Source: Prostheceraeus crozeri (taxonomy: Eukaryota > Platyhelminthes > Polycladida > Euryleptidae). From it: a stretch of 64,000 bases of DNA. Below, in pieces: positions 44,486 to 56,473 of the stretch. The first letter of the stretch is position 1. Each line of letters begins with the position of its first letter. A model generated the notes under the pieces. The model was not told the origin of the DNA and did no database searches. It saw only the letters and a list, made by a program, of their open reading frames with translations. The translations under genes were made by a program, and so were the position numbers. The stretch is from positions 372,001 to 436,000 of the forward strand of contig CAJQUW010011023.1 in NCBI GenBank assembly GCA_907163375.1, given 5' to 3'.

Positions 44486-46140
44486 CAGTCCGTTTCATAA
44501 AAAGTGGATCATCCTAAAATTTGATTAAATAAAACATAAGTATGATACAGAAAGCATTTTTCATGTTATTTCATGTCCCTAATATATTTAAATGTCCTTA
44601 TATAATCTGATAAGCTATGATACATTAACGGTTCTTAAGAAGCTAATATTTTGTGGCCCTACCCTTATTGTCAATGACATTACCAAGTCGTCTAGGCATT
44701 GATTCGATAATATCGTTGATTTTTGACTGATCTAACTTTCTCCACTCTCTTTTTAACAGTGACGTAAGCTGTGATACACCATCTGTAGGTAGCAGTGAAG
44801 GACGAACGTTACGTTTTAAAATACTCCATACATTTTCTATGGGATTCAGATCAGGAGAACGAGCTGGCCAAGATAATGTCCTAAGCCCTAATTGAGACTT
44901 GCATAAGTTGACTCTACTACTCCTGTGACACGTAGCATTATCATCCATAAATAACCAAGTCGATGGATCACCAAGTTGATCTGTCATTTGGCCAATGTTC
45001 ATTCGTAAAACATTCACATAGCGTTCAGAATTCATGGTTCCTTGCTGTATGTGAAGTTCAGAGCGGCCATTGGTCCAATGCCAGCCCAAATCAGTAGAGT
45101 CGCACCACCTTGTACCCGGGGACGATGTAAATGTCTCGGAATTTCCTGATCAGATTTTATCCATAATCTCAATCGACCATCACTATCCTTCAGACGGACT
45201 GATGCCTCATCAGACCAGACAACCCGATCCCATTGATTTCGCCAGTGACAATGACTCATTGCCCATCTGAGACGTCTTTTTGTATGCTGATCTGATAATT
45301 CGATCTGAGAGGGCCTCTTACAGCTCTTGAAATTCGACTCAATAAGTCTTCTACGAATAGTGGACTTAGAAATAGACAAGTCTAGTGCAGCCATTTCAGT
45401 TAACGAGAGACTTGGATCAACTTTAACAAATCTCAAAATTAGGCGGTCTCTACGTTTGGATGTTTTGCGTGGACGGCCAGAGCCCTCTTTACGACAGAGT
45501 CGAAAATCATCATTATGCCATCGATGCACATTTGTGTAAGGGACATTTAGTCGCTTGCTTGTAGGTCGCAAAGAAAACCCTAGTTCTAGCAAGGCTGACA
45601 CTTTGCCTTTTGTGAATGCGATCTCGTTATTGTTCATTTGTGCTTTGTATTGTTTTCAACCGGTAAGAGATAGATTTCTAGCTGAAGGCAATCAGGAGTG
45701 CTGCCAACAGCACCGCAACGATGTCAGAAAGCTATGGAACATGAAGTCCAGTTAATCACATGTAGCAGTTACATTATTGTTGATGAATAATGGTGCTATA
45801 CTGGCTCTGATTGACCGATTTTCTTTATTTTTGTTTTGCTTGATAGCTTTTGGCTTGTAGAACAACATATTACATAACAAAGGAAACAAATGTAATTTTA
45901 TAAGAGTGAGGTATGATTTTGTGTAATATTGCTAAATAAAGATCAAATTATCTACTACTTTTTTATCTATAACAGGAAAACAACTCAATATTCATGCTTG
46001 AAATTTCCAACAATGATATTAGTAAGCACAACTGACATATCTTCCAAATTTCAGAGAAATTCGTTCAAGTTTGGCAGAGTTAGACAAAGTTGAAGTTGAG
46101 GCGATGTTTAAGGGTGATCCATTTTTTATGAAACAATCTG
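44486..46140 (-). mobile_element. Tc1-type transposon, nearly complete
   Basis: The left end CAGTCCGTTTCATAAAAAGT and the inverted right end CAGATTGTTTCATAAAAAAT continue into TGGATCAYCC (29-bp inverted repeats with a few differences), flanked by TA on both sides (44484-44485 and 46141-46142). Length 1655 bp is normal for the family. The transposase lies on the minus strand and carries one visible frameshift. Confidence 0.95.
44643..45637 (-). pseudogene. Tc1-type transposase (one frameshift)
   Basis: Two overlapping frames (45637-45032 and 45089-44643) together cover the usual ~340 residues. The N-terminal part has a helix-turn-helix region (KVSALLELGFSLRPTSKRLN), a GRPRKTSKRRDR hook and a second DNA-binding helix set (SLTEMAALDLSISKSTIRRR). 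The catalytic triad is visible: D in VVWSDEAS, D in FMDDNATCHRS and E in SPDLNPIENVW, with 34 residues between the last two (DD34E). The frames cross near 45070, consistent with a single-base shift, so the protein is not made whole. It cuts and pastes the element at TA sites in active relatives. Confidence 0.95.
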
Positions 46141-46291
46141 TAGTTCATCGGGCAGAAGACATCTTGACGACGGAGAAGCGTTGTGGCACTTTGAGTGAGC
46201 GTTCTATATTTTGGTTTCATAGTTTTGTAATTATACAATCATAACAGATTGCATATAAGTCTACAATTGTTATTTTAATTCAACGTTTCAG

Positions 46292-46420
46292 CCAACACAT
46301 GAAAAGCTTCTCGACGCATCAACGAATATTATCGACAGTTGGAGTGCACAATATGATCAACCACGTCACATTTTCAATGATTACAGCTATTTAGAAGGAT
46401 ATCACGACGATTGGATTTGA
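46292..46420 (+). CDS. Candidate terminal exon, unknown
   Basis: A fair acceptor (TTCAACGTTTCAG, ending 46291) opens a 42-codon frame: PTHEKLLDASTNIIDSWSAQ, then YDQPRHIFNDYSYLEGYHDD and WI, stop at 46418. AATAAA follows at 46440, 20 nt after the stop. The texture is protein-like. A donor-like site 97 bp upstream (46193) does not join it in this frame, so the preceding exon is unknown. Confidence 0.3.
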   Translation, partial: PTHEKLLDASTNIIDSWSAQYDQPRHIFNDYSYLEGYHDDWI

Positions 46421-48079
46421 AAGTGAAAAATCAGTCATAAATAAATGGAGATGGAACAATTAGTTGAACAGCATCACTGTCCATTTATCCGGAAACAGGA
46501 AAATGTACATAAAAGGAAAATAATTGCACTAATCTAAAATTGCATTCCGTAAGCAATTTAGAAGCGTCATTCTTTAATATGAAGTTTTGCCTCAAATCTG
46601 GACGAAAAAAAAAATGACGACTGACTATCCGGTATCTGTTGATATTGACCAATTCAACTTATCAATAAATTGCGACCGTTGAATGAACAGGAATAGATGC
46701 TTGCACAAGATCACACCTAAAAGCTATTTGAAAGAGAATTTAAAATATAATCATGTGTTTGCTCAATTTCATGTTGAAAAAAGTAAAAGGTAATTATGTT
46801 CGACCAATCTCAGATTCCATTGCATTCCATGATTTGAATTCCATTTCTGAAGTCTATAGACTAAACGGCAGTCCAAATAATAGTAGAATTCGTAAAAGGC
46901 TCAAGGTTAAATGCATGGGATTAGTTTACGAATTCAAATTTACGGTAGGAATGTAAAGGTGTTGCTGCCTGATGAGATTTTAGTGAACAAAGACTCCTAA
47001 CTATTTAATGATGTTTTTCAAGGTTTGAAAATTTAGGAAATTTTTTGAAGTATTTTCAAATGAGCATTGAAATCTGACCCTGTCGGTTTTTGCGATTAAA
47101 CAAAATATGTAATGATGCTAGAATATGATTTCAAGTATTTGCATGGAATTTTCGATGACAGAACATCGACAGAAATAAGAAGCAAAGCAATCTATGGTCT
47201 TTAATCATAGAGATAGATTGTCTATCTGAAGTTGACAAGAATGTAAATTGATTCAAGGTCGCGACACGGCCGGAGGAACTAAGTTGGGGCATGAACAACC
47301 AATGAAAAGCTTAGAATTGCACATGTGACTGATTCTAACCCAGTGATGCAACCGTTAGCAAGTGTATATAAGTGAAAATGTGTGCGATTTTTCTGCCATA
47401 ATTGTGTATTGCCGAAGTAGTGGTCGAAGTATTGCATTTCAAATCATATCATTGTGGATGAAGACAAATGAAAAAATGTTGGATTCCATGAAGTGTTATA
47501 GGCGGATTAAGAAACTGGCGATAACAAAGTCAAGTGGAGAAGTAGTATTTTCCATGTGTAGTCTCAGGTACAGTGTACATAGTTCCATTGTTTTCGGTGC
47601 AGTAGAGTGTCATTGTAGGTTCTATTGTTTACCTTCATTATCCATTTTCTACTTGTCCACCGTGTGTAGTATCAGATATAGTGTAGCATTAGTTCACTTG
47701 TAATGGGTATAGTAGTATCATTGTAGTTCTATGATTTACCACCACTTTTCCATTTTTTATCCATCGGTTTCCTGTTGCTTTATAATATCCATTTTTAATT
47801 TCCTTAACATTTGGTGACCATTGTCCTATTGCATTTCCACTACCAGGATCTGAAGTCGGTATAGTATATTAGACGTCTGTTTTGAACATGTATGTGGCAG
47901 TGTTTGGAATCTATGGTATTAGTATATATTAACAGTAAGAATGAGTAGTGTTTCAAGTCTCAAGATTCCCATTTTTGTCAGTTATTGGGCCAAAGCTGAT
48001 CAATTTTAATTCGTTGCCACGAGAAAGCTCCGAGTTCTTTTGAGAACTGATTAATCCAATGGTTACAGTAGCATTGCAA
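46421..48079. other. No gene seen
   Basis: Non-coding DNA; short diverged repeats of GTAGTATCA.TGTAG type words near 47560-47730. Confidence 0.35.
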
Positions 48080-48200
48080 TTGTACACTTGCGGATTGGAG
48101 AACGCCATCAGTCCTCATTAGGACTACTTCAATTAATCATTAAAATTAGCAAGCATTATATTCTATTATAAATGACTGCTGGGATGATTTTCATCATCGT
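48080..48200. repeat. Dispersed repeat, inverted partner of 42695-42800
   Basis: Reads CGCCATCAGTCCTCATTAGG to GCTGGGATGATTTTCATCAT, the complement of the other copy. Confidence 0.65.
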
Positions 48201-48448
48201 ATCAGCATGAAGCTTTATCTCCATTCTAGAGGTTTCATTGTTATCAATTTCTATGTCTTTAATACCCCAAAATCGTTAGTTCCCGTGTTCAAGAAACAAG
48301 AGAATTAAAGAGTCGCTTGAAAATAGATAAGGAGATCTCAGAAAATGAAAACCCACTTATCTTCATAAAATTGCATAACTCTTATGCGGAAAAGAAAAAA
48401 ATAACTGTATAAACGAGCAAGCAGCAAATGTATGACTATTTAAAAGCA

Positions 48449-48650
48449 TCAAACCAATTACTGAATCTGCATCGGTTCATCGAGTGCTTCTATTTCGTCT
48501 CCAACAGCCTTTGTCGGACTTCTTCGCTTCAACTTCACAAGAAAGCATTCCGCAACCCCTCTGTTGTCTACCAGACGTTGTTTCAAACTCTCAGACAATA
48601 AAAATGATTCTGGCAATCGTTCGAATGAAAAAACGTGATTAAAACACTTC
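48449..48650 (-). other. Open frame with exon-like texture, unknown
   Basis: Minus-strand frame of about 65 codons without ATG (RLPESFLLSESLKQRLVDNR, then ECFLVKLKRRSPTK, ending EPMQIQ and stop). No convincing acceptor or polyadenylation signal. May be a terminal exon or chance. Confidence 0.2.
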
Positions 48651-49299
48651 TCAGTTTGTCATGTGACTGACGAACTATTGTTCAAATTTTGAGGAGAAAA
48701 TATTTCTCTGAAAATCCATATAAAATGGTCTCGAGATTCTCATCATACTCCCCTGGATGATTTAAAAAGGCTTCATTCGTTAGTAGAGCTGAGAATGGCG
48801 TCTTTGCTTCAGTCAGAGCTGTGCACTAATTAGACTGAAATTATCGAATAAATTTCCCTTGAATTTCATACCACCTATGCAAGTTAATGATTTATTAGAG
48901 CCACTGAAGGGAAATCTTGGATAGAATGTGAGAGTTCGGTATTCAATGACATTTCCGATGAGATTTGGAGTGAAAGTTTCGTTTACAATCCAATTTTACT
49001 CCGTTACGGGAGAATTCATTAAATCTTCAATAAGTTTCAGTTTGTTGAAAATATATCACAAGGGAGAAAACTAACAAGTTGAAACAAAAGTGGAAATGAC
49101 AGAAAATCATCTCATCTATACAGGAAATGAGCATGAAATCCAGGGAGAGACTTCTTTAATTCATCTGATGAATGAAATGTGGAATTTCTCGTTCCTACAA
49201 AGTTAGAATCGTATCAATATCTTGACGTCTTTAGTGGCGACGATAATGTGCAAATTAATAATGTACGATTAAAGCTTTTATCTATCGCAAATAAACGAA
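48651..49299. other. No gene seen
   Basis: Non-coding DNA. Confidence 0.3.
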
Positions 49300-49610
49300 C
49301 AAACGCCGCTACCGTAACCGACTACCTATCAACAGTCGAAATTAAAGTTCAACCGACCGCAAAGATCAGCAGTTTTACCGAAATTGACGGCTAACGTTTG
49401 ATATTTAACCGAAATCGACGGTTAAAGTTTGGAGTTCAACAGTAAGTGACCCTTTGAATGAATATCGATCGTAAACCCCTGAAATTCAACCAAAATCGAC
49501 TGCTATCCTCTGAATTTTAACTGAAATTGGCATTTAACTTCGGGATTTAGTCAAAATCGACCGCCATCCTTTAGAATTCAACGAAAATCGATCGTGAAAG
49601 GTTGAAATCA
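49300..49610 (+). repeat. Degenerate minisatellite, unit about 40-45 bp
   Basis: Diverged units built on a TTYAACCRAAATCGACNG core with spacers of GTTAAAGTTTGA type repeat about seven times. Divergence between units is high, so the array is old. Confidence 0.65.
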
Positions 49611-49811
49611 AATCGCAATTGCTCATTGACTGTGAAATTTCAACCGCAGATAATTTAATAACGAACATTTATGAATGATATTCGTGTTAATCTATAGGCA
49701 TGCGATGGAGCGGGGCAAGAGGAATAAAGAGAACAATACCGCATGAAGATGTAGAATTCATATTATTCTCTTATGAGGATATGTTTGATGTGCACTCTTA
49801 TTTGACGTATG

Positions 49812-50196
49812 CGGTCTCGTGGCGCAGTGGTTAAGTGCTTGGCCTAACGATCTTATGGTGTAGATGTCGAGCCCCGAAAGTGTCTTTGGATGTCGGTAGG
49901 AAGAGCATCCGGTCTCCGTGGCACAGTGGTTAAGTGCTTGGCCTAACGATCTTATGGTGTAGATGTCGAGCCCCGAAAGTGTCTTTGGATGTCGGTAGGA
50001 AGAGCATCCGGTCTCCATGGTGCAGTGGTTAAGTGCTTGGCCTAACGATCTTATGGTGTAGATGTCGAGCCCCGAAAGTGTCATTGGAAGCTACAAGGAA
50101 CGGCATCTGGACCAAAAAGATCACAACACTCCCGATTAAAGTCTGACTATGTCAGCACCGCACAAGCCCCTAGAAAAGGGAAGTAGTGACCAGTCC
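49812..50196 (+). repeat. tRNA-derived SINE, family 1, with three tandem heads
   Basis: The first ~99 bp of the SINE (tRNA-like head to GAGCATCCGG) occurs three times in exact register (TTAAGTGCTTGG at 49831, 49930 and 50029), followed by one body and tail. Copies 1 and 2 share private changes (GTCTTTGGATGTCGGTAGG). Each junction falls at CATCCGG/GGTCTCC, where the body and the head share GG. Confidence 0.9.
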
Positions 50197-52079
50197 TAAG
50201 ACCCACCACGCATTATGTCAGCATCAAGGTCTCCTTACCGACTGAGCCAGCCTATCAACTATTCATTGTAATAATCAGGATTTTGTAACGCAAGATTAAT
50301 GGTTTCATGAGCAATCTACGATTCAAAATAAGATCCAACTTTTCGACGTCGATTTAGAATCACAAATTGCCACTTTATCAAACGATGTTGTATTCCGTCA
50401 GTGCTGCGTTGCGGCAGAGATAACTAATTTCTCCAGCGATGAACAATAAACGTTTCATAAATCAAAAGCGATGACTTGCGCTTCGAGGAACAAAATGAAG
50501 CACTTACTGTCAACTTCCGTTACTCACTTTCGTAACAAGACTCATTCAGAAAGGTCATTAATTCACTGACTCCAAATTACGTCCTAGTGGTGAACATCTA
50601 CGTACTCGCGTTCTCTCATCTCTGCCAAACGATCAATAATGATTCGGGAAATCGTGAAAATATTGCATCAAGATCACCTCTCATCGACACTGATTATCTG
50701 AATACATAATGCATGACAAGTTCCACTCATATCATCGCATGCTAACCCTCGCATCATCCATACAAGTGAGTGAGATGGCGATATATTCGTTAATCTACAT
50801 CTTTATTATAGAACTGAGGAGTTTTTACACCAGCACAACAGCCGTCTTTAGTAATTTCTCCTCAGATTGACTCAAGAAACAAACACACGCAAGAAAGCAA
50901 TTGAGCCTCACTACACCCCGCGTCTGATTCTCTTAACTTTGCTTCAGTTACTGCATTGATTGAATAAGATTAAGCGACAGTTCACCTTTGTCATTCGACA
51001 GCAGAGCTCATTATCATTATCGACCGGACGCAATTCGACGGAGAAGCTTAAAAAGATTAGAGTGAAGTCTTTCAAATCGTCAATTCTCAACTTCCGCTAA
51101 TGTTGCATTAAAGTCACAAGTTAAAGTGATGCAGACAAATACAAGACTTAGTTGGATTTACAGTTCCTATACAGCTCCAAAACAGCAAGCATGATGTTTC
51201 TCCCTTAGTTGTGTATTGACTGAGGAATATGAAGCCATCAAGATGTTGTTCATAAGTTGAGGAACATTGAGTAGTGTATCACTCTCTTTTGCGAGAATCT
51301 TTGCAGTCGACACGTCTCCGAATGAACTCTGGATGAATCAGAAATTCATGTATATGTGTCATTTGCATTTATCTGAGGAAAATTATTGAATTCTATTACT
51401 AGAATTGGTAGAGTACGGAACAATGATTGAAATGAGTGTGTGAAATTATATTTATCAATAGAATAATATCAAGCAAAATAACAACAAGTAACAAGGCAAA
51501 AAGAGTTGAATGTATGAGAAAGTATTTAGAAGTTGAAAAAGCGTCAGAAAGTCAGCTCGCTTCCATACCAATGACTGCCCCATCAGAGAGACTTAGACCA
51601 CCGATACGAAGGCGAGTTCCGCGGAGCCTTAGATTGCGAAAATCGCGAACTGGGTTTGAACTCTCGCCCAGGACATTGTCATAGATCATGGCATGTCCAA
51701 TTATTGGCTAATCGGCAAGCCAATCACTTCTGACACGCGAAATTCTCTCTATGGACTACATACAAGCGAAGTCAATGACCCACGCAGCTCTTCAGCAGCT
51801 GTGGAAATGGCCTCCCATGATGAGTTGACTTTTACATAACCTGGTGCGTCGAATCATTGATGCAGTCATCAAAAAACGTCACCGGGGTACCTTCACAGAC
51901 CACTCTCGCCAGCCAGTTAGCATACAACATCGGTTTGCCTTGTCTGTCATTGTCAGGGATTAGAAATGGGCCTTGAAATTATCACATTTGAACGCCCCAC
52001 GGTTTTGACGCGGCTAATCGAACTCGAAAATGAACGTTCGTTCTTTGATTCATGCATCTGACTGGATATAATAGTGTTT
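50197..52079. other. No gene supported
   Basis: Mostly plain non-coding DNA. At about 51600-51665 a weak tRNA-like B box (GGGTTTGAACTC) sits in a GC-richer patch. An open frame at 51436-51684 spans it and is not supported. Confidence 0.3.
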
Positions 52080-52390
52080 GGCTTGGTCGTAAAATACTGA
52101 ACACTTCATGGAAAATAGGAAATTTGAATGTCAATATGACAGTGGCAGGCAGTTTGTGTCGTGATCACGCTTAAGAAGTATAATACTCTTTACAATAAGG
52201 CTGAACATTAGAAGGGATTAGAAGTTAATTAAATAGACATAACCTCTCCACGGTTCGTGTTAATTTCTCCGAAAGTGTTAACATTTGCATGCATCACACT
52301 ATGTACTGGGTCTCAACTCGAGTTCATTTAATAAAATCGAAACTACATGCACATCGTAGATATAATGAATACTGAGCTGCTATTCTGCCT
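52080..52390 (-). repeat. Dispersed repeat R2, third copy (partial)
   Basis: The minus strand matches the first block of R2 (CTCAGTATT, GTTTCGATTTTATTAAATG, CTTATTGTAAAGAG). Only the 5' third is present. Confidence 0.6.
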
Positions 52391-52397
52391 AATACGC

Positions 52398-52424
52398 TCT
52401 CTCTCTCTCTCTATATATATATGA
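52398..52424. repeat. Microsatellite (CT)n(AT)n
   Basis: Pure dinucleotide runs. Confidence 0.9.
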
Positions 52425-52927
52425 TTGCAACCATGTCGGATAGTTAGATACCTATGTTATCTAGAGCAGACAAATATCTGCAACATGTCTTTGTCACGGA
52501 AACAATACTAATTCAATGCATGAGTATTGTAATATTGCATGGTTTGCGAATCTGCATGAGGACTCATCAGAAGTAAAGCTTCATTAGACGCTTAGCCTCG
52601 AACCCCCTAACATCTCCACATCCCCTCGGGAGAAGTTCGGCGCTTTATTTCCTGCGCTGTCCCACTAGCCAGTCGTGCACATGTCGATCGTGTCCAGACG
52701 AAATGTAGGTAGATATGAATAATAATTTCAGCTTCAAACGTCATTTTTTCGCCAATTGAATCATTTGACAGTTAGCGTCCTCGATAATTGTGTTGGACAC
52801 AACCATAGACTTCACAATTCTCATGGCTCGCTACCGTGAGGTTCGTGTCCACAATTACCGACAGCCAGTGACTATTAGAAGCACATTTTCCCATCCCGCC
52901 CATCGCCAGCGTGCACCGGCAGCCTCA

Positions 52928-53122
52928 GAACGAAGGAGACAAGTAAATCCTGAGCGTTTTCAAGAGATAATCGTCTTCCCAAAGTTCTGCAAGTGTTGGG
53001 ACTCCCTCAAACTCGTCCGTGTCGTTTTCTCCAGAGTGCATCCTGGCGAATGACTGGGAATTCAGCGTGATTGGCAGTGTTGGGAAAGAATTCAAACACG
53101 ATTTGAAATTGTCAATATTCAT
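52928..53122 (-). CDS. Candidate exon, unknown
   Basis: The minus strand is open for 65 codons from ATG at 53122: MNIDNFKSCLNSFPTLPITL, then SGENDTDEFEGVPTLAELWE, DDYLLKTLRIYL and stop. The middle is acidic and protein-like. An internal acceptor-like TTCCCAG is present and no donor is needed if it is terminal. The plus strand is also open here, which weakens the case. Confidence 0.25.
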
Positions 53123-53826
53123 TCAGTCGAACGGTGGTGAGGCAATGTTCAAATTGATGAGGACAGAATAAAAATTGTTCATTAATAATTCAACCGCCGC
53201 TACGCACGCTTCTGCGACTTCCTTGGAAAGGTTGGCAGAAGTGTGTGTGTGTGTGTGTGCGCGGGAAAATATGTAACACATCCTCAATGCGTTCAACTAC
53301 TCAGGTTGAGTATTTGAGCAGATGCAAGCATTTGAGATATGCCACCGAGAGCAAGAGAGAAGACTCAGAACAGACCGTGGAAATTATCGACAAGCGACAG
53401 TTGCCTCCCAACTCAAACGGAGGCCGCGCGACCCTATTGAACTCCGAGCTCGGAATTCGTTGTTCATTCCGGCGTGCCGCTTGGGAAGTGAAAACATCTG
53501 TGGAGTAGAGATCAGCTGCAGTGAGAATTGAGATGAAAATCACAGCCTTCTGTATGATTGTTCATGAGCAATCGAAGGAATGATTCTAGCAGAAATGAAA
53601 ACTCGATGAAGTTTAGGAAGTCAGGAATAAAAGTCAGCTAACAAGCAGGGAAGAAAGATATTGTCATTGTTACATCGTCATCATATCAAAGAGTTTTGCC
53701 GAATTGCATGCATTTTTGTGATGAAAGATATCAATTGTGTCGCCAGTTTGTCTCATTCTTGCATCGAATCTCACTTTATTGCACTCATTTCCGTATATTT
53801 AACTTTTCTCCAAACATTGCTCGAAC
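53123..53826. other. No gene supported; GC-richer patch at 53315-53520
   Basis: A (GT)n run lies at about 53239-53257. At 53315-53520 several frames on both strands are open at once because the patch has few stops. I cannot choose one as real. Confidence 0.3.
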
Positions 53827-54330
53827 CACAGAATCAGATTGTTTAACTCTTTCGGTTTGATAGAAGTGAGGATTAATTCAAAATGATGACAAATGCAGGA
53901 ACTTACTAAGTGGGCAAAAAGGAATTCCTAATACCTTACAGAAATATGAATACAGTCGTGCATCGCTTGCGGATTAATGGGAGTTCCCTCAAAATGCTTC
54001 GATTGCCTCGATTCCTTCAGATTCGAAGACTTCAGATCTTGCGCACAAGTTTTCTCGCTAATGTTGGTCCGTCATATTCTTTGTTTAGAAGTTAGCAGTT
54101 GTGAGAAATTTAGTTCATTCCTTCTCTTCGTAGGATTTATCAATGACTGATACTGTGACAGCGAAGTGTGACCGAGCGAAGAACTCAATGTGTGTGAAAC
54201 GCACGCCACTGGCTGCTGTATGAGGCTCACTGCTTATTCAGTGACGATTTATTGTTCAACCGTAGATCGGTGTGGTTTGTGCCACTTCATTATTGCATGC
54301 GAGATGATGACTCTGCCTTTCTACATCTTC
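53827..54330 (-). mobile_element. hAT-type MITE R1, copy E
   Basis: Starts CACAGAATCAGATTGTTTAA with the GGAACTTACTAAGTGGGCAA and ATTCCTTCAGATTCGAAGAC blocks. The second half is strongly diverged and the far end is not placed. Confidence 0.6.
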
Positions 54331-55404
54331 CTAGGCGCTTGCATGCTATTGACTGACTATTGGCACAGTATTTAATGATATTTAGTGCATGCACATTAAT
54401 CTGCTAAGTATATTCTGTCACTTTTCACACTAATAATGTCACCAATAGGTTATACACCATCCTGTATCATTTACTCCTGATTATACGGAAACTTCACAAC
54501 TACTTAAATACCTCTCAGCTGCTACTACTTTAGCCGCCACCACCGTACAAACTATTTTAGAGTGTCTAATGATTTTATACATCCATTATGATAATTAATC
54601 AATCTATCCGCGCATAGCAAGTGTGAACGCGACGGTTCACATTTAACTTGCATTAACTAAATTTCCATTGTAAAACAATAAATTACAAATCAAGAAATGC
54701 AGATGATATTGATGTTGAACGATGTGAATCCTGATATTAGAAGAAAAGGCAACTATTCAGGTTGGTAACTGATGATGCACCTCAATCTTCAATTCTATCT
54801 ACAAGAAATACAAGTGCCAGTCATGTGTCAGCGATGATAATCAAGAATGCAGACATCGTGAATTATTATTCAAAATCCTCGCTTATACAACTGATGTTTT
54901 GAGGAGAAACTAACAACGCTCGTACTTAGCTATGCGATAGATGCACTCAGTTCTTCCATTAGTCATGAGAGAATGATTTATTGAATGCAAGTAAAAGGCA
55001 AAAATTAATTCTCATCGTACATGTGATATGATAAGAGAAAGATTCGGTGAATCATCTTCTGTGAGATAATATCTCATTCGTTTGAAGACAACCTGGCTGT
55101 AAGAACGCAATTTCCATTATGGTAGATTTCAAAGGTTGATAATATCAAGGAAAGATTGGAAGGATCAGAGCGAGTCCTTGGAAGATAAGAAGAAAAGAGC
55201 ATTAATCAAGAAGGATGGACTTGATCATGAGAATCGCGCCATTGACGTTGACATTGATAAAACATTACGGAGAAGCCGAGCGATAGTCAAAGCTTTCAGA
55301 AACACAGATAATGAGACAAATTATTGATCAATCTATGGATTATCTGTCTGACTCCAATAAATGTCGAAACAGCCATGAATCCCATGTAGAAGGGTGGCAG
55401 TGAA
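54331..55404. other. No gene supported
   Basis: A lysine-rich open frame (55136-55327) has an equally open neighbour frame and no splice context. Confidence 0.3.
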
Positions 55405-55591
55405 GCGTCTCCGTGGTTAAGTGCTTGGCCTAGCGATCTTTTGGTCCAGAGGTCGAGCCCCGAAAGTGTCACTGGAAGTCGTCAGGAAGGGTATCCGGAC
55501 TAAAAGATCATAACGCTCCAGATTAAAGTCTGACAATGTCAGCACCGTCCGAGCCCCCAGAAAGAGGGAGAATGACATTAAATCATCATTC
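55405..55591 (+). repeat. tRNA-derived SINE, family 1, with an 8-bp head deletion
   Basis: The head reads CTCCGTGGTTAAGTG, lacking the CACAGTGG present in sister copies. The loss lies between two GTGG words and removes part of the A-box region. The body and tail are otherwise complete. Confidence 0.85.
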
Positions 55592-56057
55592 AAAGCAGTT
55601 CAAGAATATGGATATTCCTCCTTAACCGCTGAAAACTGTAATTATTACCAGAATCCTATCGTCAAGCTGAAGGAAAGTTCCTTTCGGTAAAGGACATCTC
55701 TGAGAACCTTTATTCCAACAACAACAAATGATAATTAGTCCTCAATGCGACTGTTGATATTGTAATTTCACTTCTTTCACAAATATCTTTTCAAATTAGA
55801 TGCAGGCGTTCAGGAAATTCTGATGAAAATTCCCATCGCAATGTCTCGTCCTCAATGAACAGCCTTACAAGTGAAACATGCAGTACACTTCAACGACACG
55901 ATCTCTGTGATCCACACAGAAGGAGACAGAGTAGGGAAAGGTGAATAGCTGTCTATGAATAGCATTTTTGAGCGTGTAGACGAATGCATCCGTGACAATA
56001 GAGAGAGGACTTTTCTTCCTCCTCAATAGACGACACTAATTTATCTTTTTCACAAAG
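55592..56057. other. No gene seen
   Basis: Non-coding DNA. Confidence 0.3.
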
Positions 56058-56221
56058 GAGATTTAAATATAATTCTTCTGTTACCCTTCATTCCTCATGT
56101 GACAAAGCTTGTGATCTGTGATTTGAAGGAAGGTAAAAGAATGAAATTGAATGAGAAAGAATTCCGGCAATATTATCAGAAATTGATGATAGCATGCAGC
56201 AAGGTGCGAAGAAGAAACTGA
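56058..56221 (+). CDS. Candidate exon, unknown
   Basis: A strong acceptor (TTATCTTTTTCACAAAG, ending 56057) opens a frame of 53 codons to TGA at 56219: DLNIILLLPFIPHVTKLVIC, then KLNEKEFRQYYQKLMIACSK and a basic end. An alternative donor (AAG/GTGCGA) lies just before the stop, so it could also be internal. No homologue recognised. Confidence 0.3.
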
Positions 56222-56290
56222 GGAGACATTTTGATCGGTCAGCAGGTTAGTATACCGTAATGGATTACGTAATCGCTTGTATAGTAAAGG

Positions 56291-56473
56291 AATGATGGTT
56301 TAACGTCACTATTCCCCCTTACTGGGGGCTTGGATGGTGCTGATAAAGTCTGACTTTAATCTGGAGCGTTGTGATCGTTTTGACCAGATACCTTCCAATG
56401 ACACTTTCGGGCCTCGACCTCTGGACCGAAAGATCGCTAGGCCAAGCACTTAACCACTGTGCCACGGAGACTA
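56291..56473 (-). repeat. tRNA-derived SINE, family 1
   Basis: Minus-strand copy with head, body and GTGACGTTAAACCATCATTC tail; about 20 bp is missing in the GGCATCCGGAC region. Confidence 0.85.

Noticed and set aside
46143-46195. An exon just after the Tc1 element joined to the candidate exon at 46292
   Set aside because: With the donor at 46193 the phases do not match the best frame of the downstream exon.
52790-53053. An 87-codon plus-strand frame rich in Arg and His
   Set aside because: The opposite strand reads more like protein, and neither has homology; I keep only the minus strand as a weak candidate.
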